Shown: piece after piece, positions 1-8,286 of the stretch
Position numbering within the stretch: position 1 is the stretch's first letter
Layout of the letters: every line of letters begins with the position of its first letter
DNA from: Prosthecochloris marina
GTDB lineage: Bacteria > Bacteroidota > Chlorobiia > Chlorobiales > Chlorobiaceae
Length of the DNA: 64,000 bases
Assembly: GCF_003182595.1 (NCBI RefSeq)
Contig: NZ_PDNZ01000004.1
Span: 271,322-335,321, forward strand
Direction of reading: 5' to 3'
Position numbers and translations under genes: made by a program
Notes under the pieces: model-generated
Told to the model about the DNA's origin: nothing
Databases searched by the model: none
Seen by the model: only the letters and a program-made list of their open reading frames with translations

Positions 1-1381
1 GTTCACGTGAAAGGGCCCAATCTTTATTTTCTTCAAGCCAGTTCCCGAACCTTCCGGCTCCGATTTCCGGAGGACACCAGTTGATATGGCGATTATGCTC
101 TACCATCCGGTCGGCAATACTTGTGGTCCTGATATACCACGACTCACGCGCATAGTAGAGAACAGGCACATCATAACGCCAGGAAAACGGATAAGCATGC
201 GTAATGGTTTCCTTTTTAAAGAGCTTTCCTTCTTCCTTCAACCGCCGGATAATCAACGGATCGGCATCCTTGAAAAACATCCCGTCGTATTCGGGAATCT
301 CCGCTGTAAAGCAACCGTTTCGCGCAACCGGCTGCAGCATTGGAAGATCATACTTTTTCGAGAGTTCATAATCGTCCGCGCCGAACGCCGGAGCGATATG
401 AACGATACCCGTTCCATCTCCGGTAGAAACAAAATCACCTTCGGCCACGTACCAGCATGGCTTCTCGGGGTGCGCCCAGCTAAACAACGGCTCGTACTCG
501 ATCCCGGCAAGCAGGCTACCCTTGAAAGAATCCAGAAAAACAAGCTCCTCATCCTCTCCCATTTGCTGCTCGAGCACCCGGAGACACGATTTGGCAAGAA
601 TATAGACCTCATCCTTCGGCGTTCTTACCTTGACATATTCAACATCGGGTCCGACACAAAGCGCAACGTTGGAAATCAGTGTCCAAGGAGTTGTCGTCCA
701 TACCAGAAAATATTCATCGGCATCTTTCACCTTGAACTTCACATAGACACTCGGATCCTTTACTTCTTTATATCCAAGCGCAAGTTCATGCGAACTCAAC
801 ACGGTTTCAGATTTCGGATCCTGAGGGACGATCTTGTAATCCTTGTAAATGAGACCCTTATCGAAAATCGTCTTCAAGGCCCACCAGACAGACTCGATAT
901 AGTCATTGGTGCATGTTATATAAGGATCGTCCATATCGACCCAATATCCCATCAGCTCTGTCAACCTGCCCCATCCCTCGCGGTTATCGTCGATATGATG
1001 ATAAACCAGTTTCTTTGCTTCGGCATTGAACTCACCGGCCCCGTATTCTTCAACCTGAGCCTTGTTTTTCAATCCGAGATTCTTTTCGACCGAAATTTCA
1101 ACCGGCAGTCCATGGGTATCCCAACCGGCTTTGCGAGGAACCTTGTAGCCCTGCATCGATTTGAAACGACAAACAATGTCCTTGATCGTTCTGCTGAAAA
1201 CATGATGGACGCCCGGTTTTCCATTGACCGTCGGAGGTCCTTCATAGAACGAAAAGATGTTGTTACCCGGTTTGTCAAGGCTTTTGTGGAAAATATCATG
1301 CTCTTTCCAGAACGCTAACACTTCAGCCTCAACGCTGCTGTAAGGCACGTTGGAAGGATACTCGGGAAATTTATCAGGCAT
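1..1381 (-). CDS. ileS: isoleucyl-tRNA synthetase, N-terminal part (runs off the left edge)
   Basis: Charges tRNA-Ile with isoleucine in the cytoplasm. The reading frame is open from an ATG at 1381 down to base 1, about 460 residues, so the C-terminal half (KMSKS loop, anticodon-binding domain) lies outside. Visible parts are the class I signature region [13 protein letters not shown] (residues 48-60), the CP1 editing domain with WTTTPWTL near residue 233, and a [14 protein letters not shown] motif near residue 325. The class I HIGH tetrapeptide reads GVHH, the swapped form known from type 2 (eukaryote-like) IleRS, which is associated with mupirocin resistance. The family call is certain; the type 2 assignment rests on this motif and on the overall look of the N-terminus. 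Confidence 0.97.
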   Translation of the reverse strand, partial: MPDKFPEYPSNVPYSSVEAEVLAFWKEHDIFHKSLDKPGNNIFSFYEGPPTVNGKPGVHHVFSRTIKDIVCRFKSMQGYKVPRKAGWDTHGLPVEISVEKNLGLKNKAQVEEYGAGEFNAEAKKLVYHHIDDNREGWGRLTELMGYWVDMDDPYITCTNDYIESVWWALKTIFDKGLIYKDYKIVPQDPKSETVLSSHELALGYKEVKDPSVYVKFKVKDADEYFLVWTTTPWTLISNVALCVGPDVEYVKVRTPKDEVYILAKSCLRVLEQQMGEDEELVFLDSFKGSLLAGIEYEPLFSWAHPEKPCWYVAEGDFVSTGDGTGIVHIAPAFGADDYELSKKYDLPMLQPVARNGCFTAEIPEYDGMFFKDADPLIIRRLKEEGKLFKKETITHAYPFSWRYDVPVLYYARESWYIRTTSIADRMVEHNRHINWCPPEIGAGRFGNWLEENKDWALSRE

Positions 1382-1455
1382 TGTCTGTTTGCAGTCAATA
1401 AGAAGAAAAAAACTCGCTATCAATCAGGCATGGAATATAGCGCCGGAAAACAGTA

Positions 1456-1489
1456 AAGGCAAGCCCTTCTCAGATAAAAGGCTTGCCTT
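1456..1489 (-). terminator. candidate terminator hairpin
   Basis: A perfect 10-bp inverted repeat (AAGGCAAGCC / GGCTTGCCTT) with a 14-nt loop lies just downstream of the small chlorosome-like gene and before ileS. The U-tract after it is poor, so it may only attenuate or protect the small mRNA. Confidence 0.5.
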
Positions 1490-1545
1490 GGCAAAATTCA
1501 ATATAGTACCTGGCTTTGACAGGCTTTTTCAGCCTATCGGCTCAG

Positions 1546-1770
1546 CTACTTACTGCCCTGATTATTATTGAGCGATTTACTGATACCTTCAAGTATCTGC
1601 TGAGCAACCGAGTTGACCGACTCAAGAGCCTGAACAAGCATATTGCCAACTGGAGTAAGGGTATTATCAAGAAGGGAACCTACACCTGTAAGGATAGTCG
1701 ATACATCCCCCTTTATGGTTTGAGGACCACCTTCCTGCTGCTGTTCCTGGGATTTGATTTCTTCAGCCAT
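1546..1770 (-). CDS. small protein resembling chlorosome envelope proteins (CsmB/CsmF type)
   Basis: A 74-residue protein. The first 17 residues are polar and Gln/Glu-rich. The rest is amphipathic and helical, rich in Leu, Val, Asn and Gln, without a clear signal peptide or a continuous membrane helix. The spacing of Pro, Asn and Gln in the C-terminal half (TPVGNMLVQALESV, then QQILEGISKSL) resembles the CsmB/CsmF family of small envelope proteins that coat chlorosomes, the light-harvesting organelles of green sulfur bacteria. That match is from memory of the family pattern. The gene stands alone between a lipoprotein gene and ileS and has its own hairpin downstream, which suits an abundant structural protein. 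It could instead be an unrelated small amphipathic protein. Confidence 0.5.
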   Translation of the reverse strand: MAEEIKSQEQQQEGGPQTIKGDVSTILTGVGSLLDNTLTPVGNMLVQALESVNSVAQQILEGISKSLNNNQGSK

Positions 1771-1932
1771 GTACCGTTGGATTTTAAATTATGAATTTAC
1801 AGCGATAGTAACCATTAAATGAATGGATTCAAAATAACACAATTATCAAAGCATTCAAAACCAGAGCAGGATTCTCTTTCCCTCTCGAAACGATGATAAA
1901 GACAAACGATCCGGTTATCAGTAACCCACCCC

Positions 1933-2739
1933 CTATAACTCCCTGAACTGCGGTTTCAAAATATTTTCCAGATCGCCATAAGGAAGATCTATTGTTGTCG
2001 GGCCAACCGCATAAGGAGCGATCTCGTAGTTATTGTAGAAAAAGGAAACGCCTTGGCCGGTCAACGCAAAGTTGCCGTTAAATTCGATAACGTTATCGAA
2101 TAGCATACCTTTCTCCCCGTCAAGCCTGTCAGCTGGCGTTAATCCTTTCATCTCCCGGTATCTGCTATCGATCAGTTTATTCAAACGCTCTTCAAACCCC
2201 TGAACAAAAACATCATCGAGCCCGAGACGTGTTCCTTTAACCGCATCGAAAACAAAGAATTGCGTATAACTGTTTCCATGCGCTCCGCCAGTGAACGCGT
2301 AATAAGAAAGATCCACCGTCAAGAGACCTGACCGGTTCAGCAGTACAGAACCATCGAGATCGAACTGATACGGCCAACTGACCGAAAACTCTTTTTGAAC
2401 CGATTCGTATTCAGCAAAAAATTCATCGGCAAGCTGCTCGATGGTTATATTTCCGGAATCATCCGGGGCCGCATTCACTGCCGAACTATCGGCAATCCAA
2501 CCCAAAAGATAACTGTTGAAGGTTTCTGCGTGCTCACCATCTGAAAAAACCGGATAGCTGACCCTAAAGGAGGTTTTGTTCTCTCCCGCCGCCCCGTCAG
2601 CCTGGTAGATCTTTTCAACCGTTTTCATTTCATAGCCAAGGGCTTGAGCATCCTTTTCAATGTTTCCATTACATGCTGCAGCAAAAACAAGAAGAAGCCC
2701 GATGGCAACGACATACATGGATGGAGAAAAATTTTTCAT
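1933..2739 (-). CDS. lipoprotein with DUF3298/RsiV-type C-terminal domain
   Basis: A 268-residue exported lipoprotein: hydrophobic signal segment (residues 9-20) and a lipobox ending at Cys23. The mature part has the typical DUF3298 features: YAFTGGAHGN in the middle and FFYNNYEIAPYAVGP near the C-terminus. This domain occurs in RsiV-like anti-sigma factors and in many envelope proteins of unknown role. No cytoplasmic anti-sigma domain and no sigma-factor gene are present, so an anti-sigma role is unlikely. It is probably an outer- or inner-membrane-anchored periplasmic protein of unknown function. Confidence 0.8.
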   Translation of the reverse strand: MKNFSPSMYVVAIGLLLVFAAACNGNIEKDAQALGYEMKTVEKIYQADGAAGENKTSFRVSYPVFSDGEHAETFNSYLLGWIADSSAVNAAPDDSGNITIEQLADEFFAEYESVQKEFSVSWPYQFDLDGSVLLNRSGLLTVDLSYYAFTGGAHGNSYTQFFVFDAVKGTRLGLDDVFVQGFEERLNKLIDSRYREMKGLTPADRLDGEKGMLFDNVIEFNGNFALTGQGVSFFYNNYEIAPYAVGPTTIDLPYGDLENILKPQFREL

Positions 2740-2807
2740 AAGTGACCGCTGTTTAAAAGTGAAAGCATATTACATGATTGTTTTCCTGACTGATTACCTC
2801 GCACAAA

Positions 2808-2840
2808 TAAAAAAACCAACTTCCTGAAACATGAAGTTGG
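2808..2840 (-). terminator. intrinsic terminator
   Basis: On the minus strand GCCAACTTC and GAAGTTGG form an 8-9 bp stem followed at once by seven T residues. It lies about 12 bases beyond the stop of the exported protein at 2852-3430, a textbook rho-independent terminator. Confidence 0.85.
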
Positions 2841-2851
2841 CTTCTATAACG

Positions 2852-3430
2852 TTACTGCCTTGAATCCTTGAAACGCACTATCGTTCCATCCTCGGTCAGG
2901 ACACAGACCCCCCGATGGTAACCAGCAGCGACATCGACTCTGTAATGACCATTTTTCTCGTTATAGGTCGAACTGAGGGGCGTAGCGCTTCCACGGGGAA
3001 TATTCCAGAACCTTTCCGCCTCCTTTAATGCGACTCTTTTGACCTTGCCAGTTGCAGCGTGACGGTTCTTATCCCATTTGTTGCGCTGATTATGGCTTAT
3101 ACGAATATCACGTTCATCGAAGCCGGACTTATAGCCATGCCTGTAGGCCTTCGTATTGTTATAGTTGTTGCGTGCAGAATTATGCAGACCGTCGCGATAA
3201 CCACGTTCAAACTCAGCCTTGTCACTGGAATTTTCATACCGTACACCATCGGGATAGTGACCATCATGGTGCGACAAAGCCGCTACACCAAGAATAGCTG
3301 CTGCCGCTACCGCAGCAACCGCGGCCTCTTGAGCACCATCCCCCTCTTTGGCGATGACAGGTAACGGATTGATCATCGAGATCGAAAGAATAAAAGCCGC
3401 AACGATATACACGTTTTTTTTAAAATCCAT
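2852..3430 (-). CDS. exported protein of unknown function
   Basis: 192 residues. An N-terminal signal peptide (residues 4-27, likely cut after PVIA) is followed by an Ala-rich hydrophobic stretch (35-51), which could be a short membrane segment or glycine-zipper-like region. Next come a His/Tyr/Asn-rich polar middle with a GYRDG...YRHGYKSGFDE pattern, and a C-terminal region that looks folded (YRVDVAAGYHRGVCVLTEDGTIVRFKD). I do not recognise the family. It is monocistronic with its own terminator; a Shine-Dalgarno-like AAGGAGG lies shortly before the ATG. Confidence 0.7.
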   Translation of the reverse strand: MDFKKNVYIVAAFILSISMINPLPVIAKEGDGAQEAAVAAVAAAAILGVAALSHHDGHYPDGVRYENSSDKAEFERGYRDGLHNSARNNYNNTKAYRHGYKSGFDERDIRISHNQRNKWDKNRHAATGKVKRVALKEAERFWNIPRGSATPLSSTYNEKNGHYRVDVAAGYHRGVCVLTEDGTIVRFKDSRQ

Positions 3431-3895
3431 GGTATAGCCTCCTTTTGATTTGTTGAACGCTTTCCTGACCCGACACGTCGCTTTTCGGAAACATCTTCAC
3501 AGATTCAGCCAACAGCTCTGAACATCCTTCGAGGACAGCAACCAATGCAACACCGACGCACTTGAATACACCTTGCTGTATCAAAGCTAAAAGACAGTAA
3601 CTGCTTTTGGGATAGTGCTACTGGAACCTTTTTAACCGGCCAAGCTCTTGTTCCTGCAAAAAAACCGTAAAGAAAGCCCGGGCTGAACTTGCCCTAATAT
3701 AAAGGAGGGGAAAAACGACAGAACGACTGCTTCAATAAGCTGTCTCCCGCTCTTATAAAAAGTAAAACGCGACTTCAAAAACATTGTCTATGCGAAATAA
3801 GTACCGTGTTTGCTTTTAACCGAAAAAGAAATGTATAAGTTTCGGTTTTCAGGAACCACCGTGAACCGGACATCGCTCTTTTTCGAAGATATGAC
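3431..3895. other. intergenic, no gene seen
   Basis: 465 bases separate the exported protein from the octaheme cytochrome gene. Stop codons interrupt all frames and no convincing hairpin with a U-tract was found. A purine-rich AAAGGAGGGG occurs near 3704 without an ORF behind it. The stretch probably holds the promoter of the exported protein and the 3' UTR of the cytochrome gene. Confidence 0.5.
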
Positions 3896-6181
3896 TCACT
3901 GCAGCTTCCTTAAAAGCTCCTCAGCATCCCGGTGAACAGGAACCCGCTGGAGCAGGTAGCGGGCAAAATCTTTTGCTTTTTCGATTTCACCCGTATCGAG
4001 GTAGAAATTTGCCAGTGTCCAAAAATATTCCCGATTCAATGGATCAGTTTCGATCACCTGCATCAAAGCCTTCTCAGCCTTCTCCCATTGACGCATTTTC
4101 AGAAAAACAAGACCTTGGTTATAGCGAACTCGAGAATACTCAGGCATTCCATCAGCCGCTCTTCCCAGGTAAACTGCAGCTTCTTCGTATTCCTCGATTT
4201 CAGCGAGTAAAAGTCCGAGAGAGTAGGAAATAGCATATTGCTCAGGCCGCTCTTGGACCACCTCCCTGAGCAATTGAGCCGCCTTTTTATTCTCTCCAAG
4301 CTGGTTGTATTGCATCGCCAGATTTACCTTGGCCGGATAAAACTGTTTATCAATCTCCAATGCCGCCGAATAGTATGCGATAGCTTTCTCAGGCTCCCGC
4401 AACGCCATGGCCAGGTTCCCCAGGTTATAGCGCTGAGGAGCAAAATCGCTGTTGTAGATCATCGCCTCCCGATACTCTTCCAACGCAACGAAAAACTGCT
4501 CTTTATCGTCCTTTTCAATGGCACTTTCGGAAACCGATGCAAGCACCAGGGCAGCCTCCATACGCACTGCTTTTACCTTATCATACAGTCTGGGCACCAG
4601 AAACCTCAGCTTTTCCCCCTCCGGTAAATAACCGAGGTTACGAACACCGACATAACGCAGCAAAGCGTGGGGTGACTGTAACGCCTGGATGAACACTTCT
4701 GTAGTTTTCGATCCTGGATAATTTCTCAACAGAGACAAAGCCGTCGCCCTGACTATTTCCGGCAAAATCTCATCCTGCGCCAATTGATAAAGATTCTCAC
4801 GTTGATCGGCTCCCTCTTGAACACCGGCAAACACTTCACCGTAATGAACCCCCTTTTTTTCACCGTACCACTTCGTATAGTGCTGATTAACCCACTCGAT
4901 ACTTTTATCACTGTGGCACCCGCTCGCCGAACAGGAATTCGGGGTACCGATCGACAGGGACAAATCCGGCCGCGGAATACGAAAGCTGTGGTCCAGCCTG
5001 TAGTCGTTTCCCATGTAGGTGCGACCGGGCATGTGACATTTTATGCACTGTGCCCCATCGTTGGGTTTCCCTTCATGCTCGAGCTTATGGAAGTGATGTG
5101 AAGGTGTTTCATACTGCTCTTTACGATGACACTGCAGGCAGAGATCGTTTTTCTCCTTACGCAGCTTGAGACTGTGCACATTATGACAGTCACTGCATTG
5201 AACTCCTTCCATGTACATTTTGGACTGGACAAAGGAGCCGTAGACATACACCTCCTCGAGAATCTGACCATCGGGATAGTACAATCCCTCATCGAGAAGA
5301 GACGGCACCATCTTGTCGAGAATATCTCCCTCGTCATGAAAATTATCACCAAGCTGATAACGCCGGGAGTGACAGGAAGCACACATGGCTATCTGCTGCT
5401 TATTGGTAACCTCAGAACTATTAACCTTCAACCCGTAATTCCTCTCTTTGTCTCTTGCCCAAAATGGAGCATTCGCCCATTTGACATGCTCCGAACCCGG
5501 TCCATGGCACGCCTCACAACCTACATCGATTTCAAACCATGTCGTAGCGTAACTGTTGGTTTCACTGTCATATTTTTTCTCCAGCCTGGTTGAATGGCAT
5601 TCCGCACACATACTGTTCCAGTTTTGACCGCTTTTTGTCCAGTGGAGCCAGTCGTCATGCCCGGCTATCTCATAAGGCGGCAATCTGTACCATTTGTTTT
5701 CACGGGAGTCCCAGGCAATATTCAAGCATTGCAACTTCCCTCCGGGAAAGGGTATCAGATATTGTTGAAGCGGAAAAAAACCAAATGTATGAGTCACCTG
5801 AAAGGTATCCAATGTTCCGTCCGGCCCTTCCGTTTCAACAAAGAAAGAGGAACCCTCCTTGAAGAAACGACTGGTCACCCCATTAAAAGGATCCGTGAAC
5901 TGAACATCGTCGAAATCTCCGAGAACCGTGCTCTCTGTAGCGATATCCATCGCCTTGTCATGATGAGAACCTTGCCAGTCATGATAGGCTTCTTGGTGAC
6001 ATTTGCGGCACGCAGAAGACCCTACGAAGCCGGGGTCTTCTTCAACCGAAGCCAAGAACCGATATTGCTCATTAGCCACATAGAGAACAACTGCCGCAAA
6101 AAGCACAGCAAAAGTAATAACAACCGCGAACTTCCAACTTCGTGTGCCGGCTTTCGACTGTTTCTTATCAGTTGACGGCAT
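3896..6181 (-). CDS. membrane-anchored octaheme cytochrome c with HEAT-like and TPR repeats
   Basis: 761 residues. An N-terminal membrane anchor (17-36) places the protein on the periplasmic side. Residues 55-430 hold seven CxxCH heme sites (CRKCH, CAECH, CEACH, CASCH, CSDCH, CLQCH, CIKCH) plus one CSASGCH (Cx4CH) site, so eight hemes are possible. This is the cytochrome c554-like multiheme fold found in many TPR-containing cytochromes. The second half carries short helical repeats (HEAT-like, about 455-560), then at least four tetratricopeptide repeats to the C-terminus, suggesting docking to a partner. It is the last gene of a minus-strand run behind two beta-barrel proteins and a sulfatase. 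Its electron donor and acceptor cannot be read from the sequence. Confidence 0.88.
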   Translation of the reverse strand: MPSTDKKQSKAGTRSWKFAVVITFAVLFAAVVLYVANEQYRFLASVEEDPGFVGSSACRKCHQEAYHDWQGSHHDKAMDIATESTVLGDFDDVQFTDPFNGVTSRFFKEGSSFFVETEGPDGTLDTFQVTHTFGFFPLQQYLIPFPGGKLQCLNIAWDSRENKWYRLPPYEIAGHDDWLHWTKSGQNWNSMCAECHSTRLEKKYDSETNSYATTWFEIDVGCEACHGPGSEHVKWANAPFWARDKERNYGLKVNSSEVTNKQQIAMCASCHSRRYQLGDNFHDEGDILDKMVPSLLDEGLYYPDGQILEEVYVYGSFVQSKMYMEGVQCSDCHNVHSLKLRKEKNDLCLQCHRKEQYETPSHHFHKLEHEGKPNDGAQCIKCHMPGRTYMGNDYRLDHSFRIPRPDLSLSIGTPNSCSASGCHSDKSIEWVNQHYTKWYGEKKGVHYGEVFAGVQEGADQRENLYQLAQDEILPEIVRATALSLLRNYPGSKTTEVFIQALQSPHALLRYVGVRNLGYLPEGEKLRFLVPRLYDKVKAVRMEAALVLASVSESAIEKDDKEQFFVALEEYREAMIYNSDFAPQRYNLGNLAMALREPEKAIAYYSAALEIDKQFYPAKVNLAMQYNQLGENKKAAQLLREVVQERPEQYAISYSLGLLLAEIEEYEEAAVYLGRAADGMPEYSRVRYNQGLVFLKMRQWEKAEKALMQVIETDPLNREYFWTLANFYLDTGEIEKAKDFARYLLQRVPVHRDAEELLRKLQ

Positions 6182-6292
6182 GAAAAAAACAATTTCTCTC
6201 TCTCATCCTACCTTGACGACAAGAATTAGAGCGGCAACAGGAAAAAACCGACACTAGAGGAGCGTGGAACCCATTTTCAAGATAAAAACAGA

Positions 6293-7318
6293 TCAAAACT
6301 TGAATGCTATTGCACACATCGCGATATCTGTCTCGAAGCGATTCGTTGCATCCAAATCATGCAGCCATTTCGCAATAACAGTGATATCCTTTTCACCCAC
6401 TGTAAACGTGTACTTGACAGCAGGCCCAAGCCCAAAGGCTTCTCCCTTAAAACCGCCGAGGGAATCCTTACCAAGCGATACCAGCAAGGCATTTGCCTGA
6501 TCGAGGAGCGGACCTTCATCATCGGTTAGCTGCTTGTAATAATATCCATCCACTCCAATCGCAAATTTCGAGGAGAAATGCTGTGCCAAATGAAAGTCTA
6601 CATGAAATTCACTGCCGGACTGGTAATCGGTATCCTCATTTTCCGAATTCACCATATATCCGGTAGTCAGTGAAACCTCGTGACCTCGTTTGGGGTGCAT
6701 CCAGGTAAACGCAAAAAAAGGATTGAGAGTCCAGTAATTACGGCCAAGATTGAGAATTCGATCGGCATCGTACGATCCGGTAGGTGCATATAAAGAAAGT
6801 CCGGCGTTATAATTGAAATTCCCCTCTTTCCAGTTTAAAATCCCTGTCACACTCATATCGGCCAATCCGGATCTATTGGCCTTTCGCTCGGAAGGAAAAA
6901 GTTTTGCGACCTCCCCTGAAAGATCAGCATCGATCACAAGCGGAATGCTTAAAACAGCCCCGAACCTCCCGCCAAGAACACGTGAATCCGATAGATACGA
7001 CAGCTTTGCCGTATTTAGCCAGACCTGTTGTTCAGCTTCCAGAAACACCGTGTTACCAAGTGTCGTAGGGCCGATTTTACCGTCAAGATATATCAGTTCA
7101 TTCCGCAAATACCAACCTTTCGGCCCTATCATAGCCATGGCAAAATCACCTCGCGTGCCAGGAGTGTAATGACTTCCACCCCCTTCTCCTGCCCACGATG
7201 TTAGAGGCAGTGTCGATAAAGCGGCAAAAAGAAACACCGCACAAAGCTTCATAATGGAAACACTCATAGTATGCCGCAAAAGACGCACACGAGTACAGAG
7301 CGGAAATATGCTTTTCAT
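6293..7318 (-). CDS. outer-membrane beta-barrel protein, MetA-pathway/transporter-like family
   Basis: 341 residues with an N-terminal signal region (hydrophobic core around residues 25-43, cleavage near SWA). The mature protein is rich in alternating aromatic and polar residues and ends in a Phe (AIAFKF), as outer-membrane barrels do. The start GGGSHYTPGTRGDFAMAMIGPKGWY is typical of the family annotated as 'putative MetA-pathway of phenol degradation' (Phenol_MetA_deg), whose real role is mostly unknown and may be uptake of hydrophobic substrates. A start at 7267 would give a shorter signal peptide; 7318 is kept because a weak ribosome site (AGAAGTG) precedes it. Confidence 0.8.
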   Translation of the reverse strand: MKSIFPLCTRVRLLRHTMSVSIMKLCAVFLFAALSTLPLTSWAGEGGGSHYTPGTRGDFAMAMIGPKGWYLRNELIYLDGKIGPTTLGNTVFLEAEQQVWLNTAKLSYLSDSRVLGGRFGAVLSIPLVIDADLSGEVAKLFPSERKANRSGLADMSVTGILNWKEGNFNYNAGLSLYAPTGSYDADRILNLGRNYWTLNPFFAFTWMHPKRGHEVSLTTGYMVNSENEDTDYQSGSEFHVDFHLAQHFSSKFAIGVDGYYYKQLTDDEGPLLDQANALLVSLGKDSLGGFKGEAFGLGPAVKYTFTVGEKDITVIAKWLHDLDATNRFETDIAMCAIAFKF

Positions 7319-7420
7319 TTTTTCACTTCTTTAAACCTTTAAATTTTTCCTTGTTTTTATAGTACACACAATCTCCACCAACAGCCCAACCTCTTCATGA
7401 AGAAAAGATGTTTGCCTTCG

Positions 7421-8263
7421 CTACATAGGAAGCAGGAATTTTACAGTGCCATTGACAGTCCACTCAGATCCGGAATAATTATCCTGGAAATTGTATTCCC
7501 CTCCCGCGCTTAACGTCACAGGAAGTTGGTCGAGTTTGACCAATTTACTGACCTTTATTCCGAGAGGAAGATTGGACCAGTCGCCCTTTTCCCAATCATA
7601 GGTAAAATTCATTTCCGAAAAACCAAGGGACCATTTGTTAGGCAGAGAAATGTTGACTATCGGCTGTAAAATCGATACCCTGACATCTTCCCTGTCACCG
7701 TCACCGTCACCGTCACCGGCAAAGGAAAAAACGTTTTGATTGAATACCCCCCATAAAAATCCAGGGTTGCGGGCGACAAACCCCATTGCCGGACCCGCCC
7801 CGAGTTTTCCACTGCCAAGCCTTTCATCGCCCGCGATTGGAATCGAACCGACTATACCGGCTCCCCACCTCCCCCAGGACTGATCAAAGGTTACCAAGTC
7901 GAAAACCACCATATCACCGACCCCTGTTTTTCCAGATGGACTATCGGTAATGAGGGGAAAGGTCACCCTGGTAATATGTTTAAGCTTGCCGGTCTTGAAC
8001 GGCAAGCTCATACGGAGCTGAACGGTATTACCACGTCCGTTGTCGAGATTGTGGTAATCTCCACTGTACAGGTTCGACAAAGAAACACTCAACAGGGACG
8101 CTGTAGGATCATTAGCGGCCTGCTCCAGCGCCTGCGGCTCATCGGCAGCCGCAGGCAAACAAAAAAGAGGTAAGAAACCAATCACATACGCAAGAGCCCG
8201 CAGAGCGACGATAAAACGTCTCGAACCTTGCTTACAGTCCATTATCCCCCCTTTGTCATCCAT
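7421..8263 (-). CDS. outer-membrane beta-barrel protein
   Basis: 280 residues. A signal peptide (about 17-41, cut after AAA) is followed by a barrel-like sequence of alternating strands that ends in a hydrophobic C-terminus (VKFLLPM). It looks like a distant relative of the neighbouring barrel at 6293-7318, so the two may be paired porins or transporters for the same substrate. A short acidic run GDGDGDGDRED near residue 185 is encoded by a hexanucleotide microsatellite and could bind calcium. The arylsulfatase gene ends 23 bases upstream, consistent with one transcript. AAAGGG nine bases before the ATG supports the start. Confidence 0.72.
   Translation of the reverse strand: MDDKGGIMDCKQGSRRFIVALRALAYVIGFLPLFCLPAAADEPQALEQAANDPTASLLSVSLSNLYSGDYHNLDNGRGNTVQLRMSLPFKTGKLKHITRVTFPLITDSPSGKTGVGDMVVFDLVTFDQSWGRWGAGIVGSIPIAGDERLGSGKLGAGPAMGFVARNPGFLWGVFNQNVFSFAGDGDGDGDREDVRVSILQPIVNISLPNKWSLGFSEMNFTYDWEKGDWSNLPLGIKVSKLVKLDQLPVTLSAGGEYNFQDNYSGSEWTVNGTVKFLLPM
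7694..7717 (+). repeat. in-frame hexanucleotide microsatellite (GTCACC)x4
   Basis: Four perfect copies of GTCACC (GGTGAC on the coding strand) encode Gly-Asp repeats in the beta-barrel protein. Because the unit is six bases, slippage would change the length by two residues per unit without breaking the frame. Confidence 0.9.
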
Positions 8264-8286
8264 TATATTTAACCCTTTGAAACCGG

